From a virus: a stretch of DNA of 64,000 bases. Below are positions 22,840 to 34,200 of the stretch, one piece after another (positions within the stretch are counted from its first letter, which is position 1; each line of letters begins with the position of its first letter). The stretch is taken from positions 1 through 64,000 of the IMG/VR virus record IMGVR_UViG_3300020418_000005; one strand, given 5' to 3'. The notes beneath the pieces are model-generated. The model saw only the letters and a program-made list of their open reading frames with translations. It did not search any database and had not been told where the DNA came from. The position numbers were made by a program, and so were the translations under genes.

Positions 22840-24125
22840 TATTGTGCTCGTTTAGCAGTTACAGAAGCGGATGCTGAACAGCAACCACCAGAAGATGTTC
22901 CATAATGTCCTTTTGGTCTAGTAGCAGCTGGCATATTTGTTTCAACGTCAGTGGAGTAATCCCACTTAGTTGTATGGTTGTTCTGCTGACCATCATATTG
23001 TCCCATCATGTATCCTTTGTCTTGACCCATCATCATATTTTCTTCACCATAAGCACGAACTTTAGTTCCGTTCTTAAGACCAGCTCCAGATGATCCACTG
23101 TATTTAGTCCAAGGTGATGTAACATTGTTACCAGTTCCACAGTAGAAGTGACCATACTTAGAAGGAAGTGGTTTACAAACTCCGTCAGGAGACATGTTAG
23201 ATGACCAACCAGCCCAACTATCGTTGGAATGATTGACGTAGTATCTACTACCACGGAAGGATGCCCAAGATCTATTCTCATCACCACAAGATGCAGTGTG
23301 GTCAGAACCAGAAGGTGAGTTACCTACCTGATACATGATCTCAGATGAGTAGTGAAGTTTACCTACAGCAGAGTTACCTCCACCTAAGTTGTAACCAAAC
23401 TGTTGTACCTGTGCAGTAGCAGTTGAGTTTCTATCTCGGTTAACTGGCATATTCCAACCACCAACAGTTGTATATCCCATAACTCCTCTAGGATCGTCTC
23501 CTTCCCAACCATATGGTGAGGTTGGAGAGTAAGTACCACCGCCTGGGTTTGATCCAGTAGTACCAAACATTCGTCTCATACCTGTGTGTAGGTTGATCGA
23601 GTCTGTAAAGTTAGAAGATCCCGTGAAAGAGTTAACGCAACCATGACCATACCCGAAGTAATCACTCCATGTACAGTCAGCGTAAGTAAGTGCTCTAGTT
23701 AGTTGTTCTCCACAATAGAAAGTAATATCATTTGCATGCCATGTTTTATTAACCGTTCTCCAAGGATTAGATCCTTTATACCCCGCCACCAGATAACCGT
23801 GTGTTATCAAACTTCTATATCTGAATCCTGTAAGAGGAGCAGATGCAACAGTCTGACCAGGATACGCCCAGAAAACACCGTTGCTTCCATCAGATACTAG
23901 ATAAGAACCTCTAGTTACATCAGCTGGTTCTGGAATACCACCACCAACTTCATCCCAGTCTGAACCATTCCAAATCTGTGCCTTACCTTCAGATGTATTG
24001 AAGATTAATTGACCTACGTTTGGTGATGCTGGTCTATTCGAGTTATTAAAAGATGGCAGTTTAAGACCTTGCGTCGTTAAACTCGCATTACCTGTTAAAA
24101 CTGTTCCAACTGTTAACTGAGACAT
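22839..24125 (-). CDS. Tail fibre protein (428 residues)
   Basis: The N-terminus LTVGTVLTGNASLTTQGLKL and the following GQLIFNTSEGKAQIWNGSDW form a fibre attachment module common in cyanophage and other phage fibre proteins. The rest is Gly/Ser/Asn/Tyr-rich and beta-like, with SYRG-type aromatic segments. The end carries MMGQDKGYMMGQYDGQQNNHT and then a PKGHYGTSSGG segment before a double cysteine, which look like a conserved receptor-side tip. It is preceded by a CATAAATA late motif 25 bp upstream and followed by a TAATG-coupled gene. Confidence 0.8.
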   Translation of the reverse strand: MSQLTVGTVLTGNASLTTQGLKLPSFNNSNRPASPNVGQLIFNTSEGKAQIWNGSDWDEVGGGIPEPADVTRGSYLVSDGSNGVFWAYPGQTVASAPLTGFRYRSLITHGYLVAGYKGSNPWRTVNKTWHANDITFYCGEQLTRALTYADCTWSDYFGYGHGCVNSFTGSSNFTDSINLHTGMRRMFGTTGSNPGGGTYSPTSPYGWEGDDPRGVMGYTTVGGWNMPVNRDRNSTATAQVQQFGYNLGGGNSAVGKLHYSSEIMYQVGNSPSGSDHTASCGDENRSWASFRGSRYYVNHSNDSWAGWSSNMSPDGVCKPLPSKYGHFYCGTGNNVTSPWTKYSGSSGAGLKNGTKVRAYGEENMMMGQDKGYMMGQYDGQQNNHTTKWDYSTDVETNMPAATRPKGHYGTSSGGCCSASASVTAKRAQ

Positions 24126-24149
24126 GGTTACACTACTTTCCTATAAGTT

Positions 24150-24157
24150 TATTTATG
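24150..24157 (-). promoter_or_regulatory. Late promoter motif CATAAATA for the fibre and modification chain
   Basis: The minus strand reads CATAAATA 25 bp upstream of the 428-residue fibre start, overlapping the stop of the assembly-like gene. It would drive the long overlapping chain that ends with the 69-residue gene. Confidence 0.55.
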
Positions 24158-24506
24158 GTTTGGGATTGTTTTCTTTAACTTCTTTCACTTTCTCAAACCA
24201 CTTGGATGTTTCTTTGCCTGGTATAATACCAGCATCCATGTCATGATATAGCATATCCAATTGTTCTGCAAAATCTGGATACTCTTGTTTGCGAGCAAGA
24301 TCGTATGCAGTTGGTTCACGAACTATTTTTTGTAATTCATTTGTTGCTCGGTTGAATTCATAGTCAGCCTCGCCTAAACCTTTATCTATTTCTTCTAGAT
24401 ACTGCACCCACATGAAATCTTCATGTACCTCAAACTGGTCGTCTGATCCACCTTTCACGAACTGAAGTACAGTTCCGTTATGTTTATTTACAAGTACTTG
24501 ATACAT
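24153..24506 (-). CDS. Tail fibre assembly-like protein
   Basis: Start chosen at MYQVLVNKHNG (117 residues), because its ATG overlaps the stop of the glycine-rich protein as TAATG. The C-terminal half reads YDLARKQEYPDFAEQLDMLYHDMDAG and then KVKEVKENNPKP, a pattern (EYP..eQLDmlyHD..aG...W...ik.vK..nPKP) found in many small phage proteins next to fibre genes and believed to help fibre assembly. Its pairing with the glycine-rich gene fits a chaperone or tip role. Confidence 0.75.
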   Translation of the reverse strand: MYQVLVNKHNGTVLQFVKGGSDDQFEVHEDFMWVQYLEEIDKGLGEADYEFNRATNELQKIVREPTAYDLARKQEYPDFAEQLDMLYHDMDAGIIPGKETSKWFEKVKEVKENNPKP

Positions 24507-25261
24507 TAGGTATACTCCCATACGATTACGCAACCAGCACCACCGTTGCCATTATTATGTGCATATCCATTTTGTGAATAATATCCATAAGCACCACCAG
24601 AACCCCATTGTCCATGTGTGCTCTCTGCTCCATCGCTAGAGTTATGATGGTTAGATCCTGCCTTATGCCAAAATGTAGATCCACTACAACCTTCTCTATT
24701 AGAACCGTGTGACATTTCGCCAGGTCCGCCAGGTAGGTTTATATCTCCACCAGAGGCATCTCCACCTCTTCCTCCTTCATATGGGTTATCAGTGTAACCA
24801 CCTTGTCCACCAGAAGCAGAGCAATAGTTACCAAAAGATGAAGTTCCTCCAGATCCTCCTCTACCACCATTACGAGCATAACCACCGCCACCACCATATG
24901 TGTAGTTAACGCTGTTTACACCAGAAACATCAATGTATTTAATAGCAGTAGCTCCACCGCCACCACCAGCACCACGATAGTTGTTGTCATTACAACGACA
25001 ACCTCCACCACCACCAGTGACGTAAACTAATACATGATTACAACCAGATGGTTTTGTCCATGTACCAGATCCACCAGAGGTTGATCTATCTGCCCAGTTT
25101 CCATTCTGTGATGTATATGTTTTGATGCCAATTAAAGCACCAGGAGTTGTCATTTCAGAATAACCACTTCCATTCCATATTCTCAAATTATCGTTTTGCA
25201 GATCCATTATATTAACACCAGCGGTGTTTTGGATCTGGTCTACTTTTAAAATACCTGCCAT
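24506..25261 (-). CDS. Glycine-rich tail adhesin-like protein
   Basis: The 251-residue protein starts with an attachment-like ILKVDQIQNTAGVNIMD. A beta region with GTWTKPSGCNHVLVYV follows at about 66-82, and then glycine-rich motifs (GGGGGCRC, AGGGGGATA, YGGGGGYAR, GGRGGSGGT, GGQGGY, GGRGGDASGG) up to the C-terminal CVIVWEY. Such glycine-rich motifs are seen in adhesins of the T2 gp38 type, where they pack as polyglycine II helices at the fibre tip. Here the role is inferred. Several cysteines and histidines in the C-terminal part may matter. A TATAAATA motif lies 39 bp upstream, inside the end of the giant fibre gene. Confidence 0.78.
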   Translation of the reverse strand: MAGILKVDQIQNTAGVNIMDLQNDNLRIWNGSGYSEMTTPGALIGIKTYTSQNGNWADRSTSGGSGTWTKPSGCNHVLVYVTGGGGGCRCNDNNYRGAGGGGGATAIKYIDVSGVNSVNYTYGGGGGYARNGGRGGSGGTSSFGNYCSASGGQGGYTDNPYEGGRGGDASGGDINLPGGPGEMSHGSNREGCSGSTFWHKAGSNHHNSSDGAESTHGQWGSGGAYGYYSQNGYAHNNGNGGAGCVIVWEYT

Positions 25262-25273
25262 CTTTAGATTCCT

Positions 25274-28200
25274 TTATACAATAGCCCAGTTACCACCACT
25301 ATTTATAGTGACTGTATAACCGTTAGCAATGGTGATAGGTCCTGCACTAACACAGTTAATGTTTGCAGGAATTGTTATATTCTCAGCAACAGTATTACTG
25401 TTTGACTTGAATATACCATAAGAGTCGATCCACTGTTTAACGCCATTAGCATATAGGAAACCGTTCTCTATGTTAGTATCTCCAGAAATATGTAACTGAT
25501 ATGTTGGATTAGTTCTATTAATTCCAACTCTAGATAATCTGTAAATATCTAGATTGTTAGATGCTTCTGTCCATCTAGATGTTACGAACTCAGAGTTGTT
25601 CTGGAACAACTGTCCGTTAATGTTCATATCACCTTGAACATTTAGATAGTAACTTCTAGTTGTGTTTGATTCAGAGTCAACACCAGATATTGCTGATGTA
25701 TTAATAGCAACTCTTCTGTCACCTCTAACATAAATTGCAGGAGTGCTATCCCAGTTCTGACCACCATTGTTTGTAGATGGTGTTATCTCAAACGCATTGT
25801 TATGACCAATCTGGTTACCAATTCTAAAGTTTCTTTGTGAGTTAGAACCTAAGAAGTATATTGGTGCACCAGAGTTATCATTAGCAGAATCTATATATGC
25901 ACCAGTAGTAAATCTTGCATTACCACCAACATCAAGAGTGTAACTTGGATTGTTATTATTAACACCAAGTCTTCTTTCAGCAACGATATCTCCAAATACT
26001 TTAAATCCAGTGAGTGCTTCTGATCCAAACAATTCCCATCCATCGTTCCATGGAGTACCAGAAATAGATCCATCTTGATGCTTATACTGGAATGTTCCTT
26101 GTTGAGTGTATCCTCCTTGATGATCACTAAATTTAATCTTAGCACCAACACCGTTACTACTGGTGCGAATTAGGATACCATCATTACCCTGTACGTGAAG
26201 TGTTGATGCTGGATTTGTAGTATTGATACCAACCTCATAAGCAGATACATCAACAAACAAAGCACCAGAAACATTAAGATCATTATTAACGTTAGTGAAA
26301 TTATTGAGGTTTGTAATACCAGCGACTGTAAGTCCAGAAGTACCACCAGTGATGTTCAATGAACCAGTCATTGTATCACCAGTCTTCAATACGTTAAGTG
26401 ATGCAGAACCAACTAAGTTTGCTGTAATTGTTCCAGCAGAGAAGTTACCAGATCCATCACGTTGTACAGCATAATTTGGTGTGTTGGAACTTGAGAATTG
26501 TATGTTACCTTGGTTCCAAACAACTTGGTTCTTAATTGTAAATCCGTCAGCATTTACAACATCAACGTTAAGAGAACCAGATCCTGCAGATGCATTACCA
26601 CCTGATGCTTCTATCTTAGCGTTGTAACTAGCAGCGAGCTGAGATGAGTTGAATAATATTCTAGGTGTAGTTGCGTTACCATCTTTTCTACCTAGTTGTA
26701 ACTGTCCAACACCACCATCACTATGTAAGTTACAAACTTCTAGTGTGTTACCATCTTCAATAGTAAAGTCATCAAACTCTACTCTGTTAGATGCAGTACC
26801 AACTGTTAGAGCACCAGCAAAATTACCAGATGTAAGTCTACCAATTAAGATTGTAAAATCATTGAAGTTATCATTAACATCATCATTTGTGATAACGTTG
26901 TCAATAACAAAACTACCAACACCCTGTGCGTTAGCATTGTAAAGGTTTACAGATGGGTTATTAGGATCGCCAGGTATGAATGGTGCTGTATTTAATATTT
27001 GACCTGAGACATATATTCTAAACTTAGGATCACCAGCAAATGCTTTGATCGTGACCTTATCTCTAAACTTAGTCTCACTAATAAATCTAGGAAGTCTATT
27101 ATCAGATAATGTTCCGTAGTTAATGTTTAATGCATTCTGATACCAAGCACCTTGTCTGTTGTCTAGTTTATCAGCATCCATTCCAGAATCAACACCATCA
27201 CTTAATGATGTCCATACCTTCGCCCATGAATTCCATGTGCTGACTCCATTACCAGAACCACGAAGATACATGTTGTCATCATTAGCAAATGCAAGTTGTC
27301 TTACACCACCAAACGATGCGTCAAAACCAGAGGCACCATTTCTTATAGTTAGAACTAAGTGCTTAGTAGATGTTCCAGTTCCAATACCTGTGTTAACAGA
27401 AGGATATGCAGTTCCTAATCCATTAGAACTGTTGAATACTGTGTTAGAAATAACACCCTCAACGAAACTGTTTGGATTTGGGTTAGAGGTTGGGTTGTTA
27501 GTACCAGTTTGTAATCTAATTGTGTTAGCAGAAGATCCACTAATATCAATACCATATATACCACCTAGTCTATCTTGTGGAACTTGTCCAGCGAATAAGT
27601 GGTTTGCATTGGTATAGTAATTACCTTGCTGTCCATCTAATAAGTCAGCATCCAATCCACTATCAGGACCAGTCTTAAGTTCAACAGATCCGTTTCCTGC
27701 TTGACCAATATTAAATTGTGATTTTTTATATCTGGAAACACCAATTGTTCCGTAGAGGTCAGCAGAAATTGTTAGGTCAGTAACCCTGTTAATATCAAGA
27801 GAAACGTTTGCATACTGTCTATTGACTGTACTTACTTTTGCATTTAATACTAAACTAGATCCACCACCAATTGATGATGGTGCAACTGTAATTGAGAAGT
27901 CAGCATTATATCCAGTACCACCATCAGTAACAGTAAGTTCTGTAACTGTATTACCAGAAACAACAATATTTGCTTTGAGTCCTGTACCAGTACCACCCTG
28001 TAAAGGTTGGTCAAAATATTGTCCGTTTGTAAATCCTGATCCGCCGTTTGCAATGATAACATCATCAACGAATCCACCCTGTGTAAAGGTAGACTCAAAT
28101 GTCATTGGTGATTCACCACGCTCAAACTCAATGATTGTTCCTAATGGAATATTTTGAGTAACTGGATTGTTCAATGCTATGGTTGTTAATCCAGCGGCAG

Positions 28201-31200
28201 TAACAACACCAGTGATACTTGTGTTTGCTTGAATACCAGCAATTCCTTGTAACACATCATGACCAATGAGAACGTCAGAGTTCGTGGTAAATACCATGGA
28301 TGACGATCCAGTATTACACTGTGATGCTAGTTTAGCAAAGTATCTTGTTTCAGCACCCTTAACTGACTGAACTGCTAATGCAAAGTTCTGGTCACCTCTT
28401 AAGAATGTGAATGAGTTTGCAGCACCACCTGATGCTAATCTATCTGTCTCAATAACACCTGATGTAATATCTGATGCAGCAATCTGGTTGGATGATAGAG
28501 ATACCCAGTTATTAACATTGAATGAAGATGTATTAATCGTTCTATTAATATTAACTGTATTTGCACTTGGTGTTGAACTATCATCAACAGTGTCTGTATC
28601 TTCAATCTTGATATTATTAACGATGTTACCATATAATCTACTCTCAATTAAAGGACTACCCTGTGCTTGTGTACCAGCACCTGGAGGAGCAGAGAATGTA
28701 ACAGTAGGTTGTGTGGTATATCCTTTACCACCTTTAAATCCATTGAACTCAACAATAGTAACAGTAACAACCTGACCATTTGCAATCGTACAAGTTGCAG
28801 CTGCTGATACAGCACCAGCTGCAGGGTTACCACCTGAGAAACTAACAGTTGGTGCAACAGTATATCCAGAACCACCATTCGTGATGTTGACTGTGTATAC
28901 AACACCTTGTCTATATTCTGTTGACTGTATACGACCACCAGATATACTACCCTCGAAGATATCTCCAATTGTAAATGCGAGACTGGTATCTACTGCAAAT
29001 CCTAAGAATAAACTTTCTAAGTCATTGTTCAAGATGAATGACTGTGATGTATCCTGTTGGATAGCGATGTCACCAGCAAGTGCACCCTCTAGAGATGTTC
29101 TTTCTGCTTGGTTAGCAACTGTAAATACACTGAATGGTCTTAGAGCAGGAATCTGGTCAATAGATATCTTACCAGAGTCAGTCAATTCAACTAGTGCTCT
29201 AGGAACAGCGTTGGTAGAATATGGTTTGTTGATGTAAGGTCCTAAAGAGTTAGTGATGTAGTCTCTAACCGCTTTCTGTGTAGGTAGTTTAGAGTCACTA
29301 GAGTTAGCACCACCCAATGTGTTAGATGCGTCAAAACCAGTAACAACAACGTCACCACCTTTTAGTTTCAAGAATTCAACTTCAGAGATTGTAACCGTAC
29401 CAGTGAAGGTAATAGCACCAGTTCTGTTTTCAATTCTAGCGAATGTACCAACCTTGAAGTCTCCAAGTTCGTCAGTACCAGAAACATATACACGACCATA
29501 TAATTCAGAAACCTGTTCATATGCCTCAATCTTAGTACCACCGTTCTCAGGTAGTGCTAGGTAGTTAGTACCTGATCCAGCAAATTCCCAAGTGTGTGAT
29601 GAGGAGTTAACGATAGATGGTCTATGTAACTTGATATTTTTACCAAGAAGAACACCAGTAGATACTGGGTTTCCTGTGTTCAGATCAGTAAGATCCATAC
29701 CTTGACCAGTACCATCATCAAATGTTAACTGTGCAGAGAATGGAGGACCTACAGTAACACCAGCAACAACATCAATAAAGTATTCTATATTTGTATTTGT
29801 ATTTCTATATCCGTCAATCTTACCAACATAATGCTCTAGTGGTTCTCTTCCTAATCCACTAACTGTAAGAATTGTTCTACCTGTAGGTGTAGCAGATACG
29901 TTACTGATTATACCTTGGTCAAATTCATAACACTCTGCTCTATATCCAACACCACGGAGAGCATATGTACCGAAGTTTGTAGCAGAGTTAGTAATGGAAC
30001 AATAACCACCTGACTCAGCAAGTACACCATCTTGACAGAAGATAACAAACACAGAAACCAACTGTGTATAACCATCGTTAATAACTTTATATCCAGTACC
30101 ACCAAAGGAGACAATCGTGAATGCAGATGCAACCATCGACTTACCCTGATTAGGGAAGGATGCAGTTCCATCTAGTTCAAGACCAGGAAATGGGCAGTTG
30201 GGTTGTTTAACTTTAGATCCATCAACCAGTGCACCACCACCTCCTAAGAAAGAGATAACAGATGCGTTCTGTGTATATGGAGATGCCTCAATAATTGGGA
30301 AGTCATCAAAGTCACCACGAATTGCTACTCTCCTATTAAATTCATCATATAAGAAACTATCAGGGTATGTAAAGAGTAGTGAAGCATCAAATAAAGTTCC
30401 ATATGTTCTTGGTGTAGAACCAGCAGCAGTTGTACCATCCAACACATCAGTCAATGTGCTCATGATTGTGTTGATAGATGTAGCAACTCCAGCACATAAT
30501 GGTGCAGCTCCTGCAGCGTATACAGATACAGAATTTGCATCCATTCTCTTAAACGTATGAGCAGCAGATGGTTGATGAATTATAGCACCAGTGCTTGCAC
30601 TTACAAATGTGTGAACAGATTGTGGATAATGTTGTATTGCATCAGCAGCTGCTGCTACAAACGTATGATTGGTTGTGTTAGATGATGTACCAACATTGAC
30701 TGTTAAAGTTCCTGTCTGTCTCTTAAGACCATTTGATGTTGCAGTAACGAAAGTATGTGTTCCTCCAAATGCAGTAATACCAACATTAACTTCAAATGTA
30801 TTATTAGTTTTGTTGAAAATTTGTAACCATCTACCACTAGCACGGTCTGTAGCACGTGGATATGTATGGTTGGTTGCATTACCATCTAGAGAACATGTAA
30901 ATGTTAATGAGTCATCATCAAATTTAACATAATCACCATCACTAAATCCATGACCATTACTGGTAACTACCATTACACCAGTGCTAGGTGTATATGTTGC
31001 ATTTGAGACTGTATGCTGTGATTCACTTACAGCAGTAATTGTTCTAGAAGTTCCAGATGCAGGATCAGAAGGTCTTGGATATGAATGGTTTGTAGCATTA
31101 CCATCTTGAGCACATGTGAATACCAATGAATTATCAACAATTACGATACCACGCCCAACTCCTAAACCATGCTGACCAACGGTCAAAATCATGTCACCTG

Positions 31201-34200
31201 TATTAGGATCATATTGTGCGTTTGTTGGAGTTAATAATTTATTAGCACCAGCTGCTCCTACATCAACAGTAATAGTTTCAGCTGATGTTGCTATGATTGG
31301 AATAGATCTTCCAGAAACATAATCAACTGATGCACGAGGATAAGTCTTTTGACTTTGATTACTATCCATCGTACATGTAAATGTAAGTGAATCATCAGCA
31401 ATAACAATTCCTTCATCTATAGTTAAATTATGAGATCCAATAGTTAAAACTAATAGACCAGTTGCAGAATTATAAACAGCGTTTGTTGGAGTAAATGTTT
31501 GGTTTGCTCCTGCTACACCAACATCAACTGTGATTGTAGTTGTAGTTACTGCAGTTACAGGTCTATTATTACCAAATGCTGGTTGTCCTTCTTGTGGATA
31601 ACTATGCTCTGTAACATTATTATCCATCGCACAAGTCATTGTTAATGCATTTTCAGCAATTCTAACTTCATTAGATGTCGTTACGCCATGACCAGAACCA
31701 ACTGTCAATTCTAATTCACCATTTGCTGGATTGTAAGAAGCATTTGTTGGAGATAATATTCCAGATGCAGCACTTGAAGTAGCATCAAGAAGTATATTCC
31801 AATCTTCAAACTTAGGAATAGGTGATGAGAGTTGCGTTGGATTGTAAATTATGATTGTTCCATTAGTTACAGAACCTACGTATGTGTGAGCAACACCAGC
31901 AGCAGGACCTGCATCTCCAACATTACATGTAATTGTTGTTGTAGTTCCGTTACTTACAAGGTTTGATATGTTAAAACTTTTTCCATAGGATGGATCTGTT
32001 TTTGCAGGACCAGGATGGTTTGCTGTTACACCGTTATATGTACATGAGAAATTAAGTGCCTCTTCTTTGAATGCGATTCTATCTCCAATCGAAACTGGAA
32101 TCAAAGGAGCAGGGAATGAAACAGTTAATTCACCTGATGTAGAATTATATGTTGAGTTATTTGGTGTAACCTCTAATACGTTTCCATCAGTCCAGTTACG
32201 CATTGCTGCGATAGCATATACTTTTGCTCTTCCAACAGCATATAAAGTTGGTGCACGTTGTGCTTCTTGAACACCAGTTAATTGTGTTCCTGTAAAGTAT
32301 GATTCAGCAGCAGTTAAAATACCATCATTACCACCTAACACTAAGTCTCTAATTAGACCATCTAATATTTTTCTAACATCTCTACGACATTTTCTTTCTG
32401 ATGTGTCATCAAGATTTAAAAATGGGAAGTAATTTACTGTATCACGTAATGCTTGATCTGCAATAAGAACTTTGTTTCTAGAAATTAGATATGCAGCATC
32501 TAGATATGTTCCACTAGCATTGTTAGCAATGACATCATTCCATAAGAATGCTAGAGTATCAATAGCAGATGTTACATCATTACAAGCATTTCCACTATTG
32601 TTAACACTACCATCTGCATTTAACAAAGCGGTATTTGTAATTACAGTGTCATCAAAGTATCTTGTTAGACTAGAATATTTTGGTGTATAGATTGGTTCTG
32701 TAGGAGTTCCAGTTCCAGTTCTCCAGTTTCTTACGCAATATATTGCTAACTGTCTAGCATATTCAATAGCACGAACATTTTCTATAATTTCATCATCAAT
32801 ATATGTTATCTTACCACCAACAATATACTTCTGAGCACCTTCAATAATGTTATGGTTTGTACCAAATTCTAAGTCTCTTATAAGAGCGTTGATAAAGTGA
32901 ATAACATCTTGCTTACATTGTGTATCACCATCATCTCCTGATGCACTATATGCACTGTATGCAGGATATATTTTATTACCAGCACTACAGGATAGAGTCA
33001 TTCCCTCTAGTTTTATGACATCATCTTCTGCTAATCCTGCTATGGGTGACGCAGTTGTAACAGTAGCATTACCTGTAACGATATTATCGTAAACAAAATT
33101 AGTTACATTAACAGTGGTTCCACCAAATGTTACTGTACCACCAGAAACATATGTGTGTTCTTGTCCAGTAAGTCCAACAAATATTTTAAATGTACTTCCA
33201 GAAATATCATAAACAGAATAATGGAATCTTGCAAACTGATTATTAACCTCACCAAGAACTTCCTCAGCAATAAACTCTCTGTTGTTACGAAGGAATGTAC
33301 AAGCGTCTTGGAATCTTCTTTCTACAGGAGTAGATAGCGGGAAACTGTTTGGAGAGTTTAGAAGTGAAAGTGTAATAGACTTTGAAAAAGTTTTTACAAC
33401 AGCAAATTGACCAGGATCTAGATTACCATCTGTGATCGCTGGCATCTTTTTAGGAATTACAAATCGTCTGCAACGACCATCAGCATCTTCAATTACTTTG
33501 TAAATTCTTTGCTTACCATTTAATACTGATAAATCAGGACTAGAAGTTGGTAGTCCTTCAATTAAAATTTCTTGACCTTCTTTAAACTCGTGAGTGTTAT
33601 TTCTACCAACCAATGCGTTTGTATAGAATACAATACCACCTAAATCTTCTGCATTACCAAACTGTGCATTTTGAAAACCACCTTGAGCAATACTAGGATC
33701 ACCTTGTAATGAGAAATCAATTCTAGAAATAGGTAATGATGAAACGTAATCTTCGTCAACAGATACAACTTCACCCTCAGCTCTAATTGATTTAAGAGAA
33801 TTTGTATTTAAAGTATTGACTGTAGCATTTCCTGTAAAGGTTTCTATTTGTGCTGTGAATGCATTGTTCCAACCAGTAGCACCTAGAAGAGGTACAAATG
33901 TTACTTCCCATGCTGTAGGAGTGTTGACATCATTAGGTTCAATTAAAGCAACTTCGTAATATCCAGTTGATGCAGTAAATGCTGGATTACCAGCGTCGGA
34001 AAGATATACATATGTTCCTGTAGGAATTGCACTTGTAGGATCTTGAGTATATGTAATTTTATTAGCAGCTGTTGTACCTGATGTTGTCAATGATTGTTGA
34101 GCACCAGTCGTAATTGAAACTACGTAATTAAATTGTTCACCTTCTACAAAAGAACCACTGACTAATTTAACATCAATAGTACCAGAGACATATGCACTAG

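Noticed and set aside
30735-32175. Regularly spaced similar DNA segments that might suggest a repeat array
   Set aside because: They are in-frame protein repeats of about 255 bp with diverged DNA, not short identical repeats with spacers, so not CRISPR.
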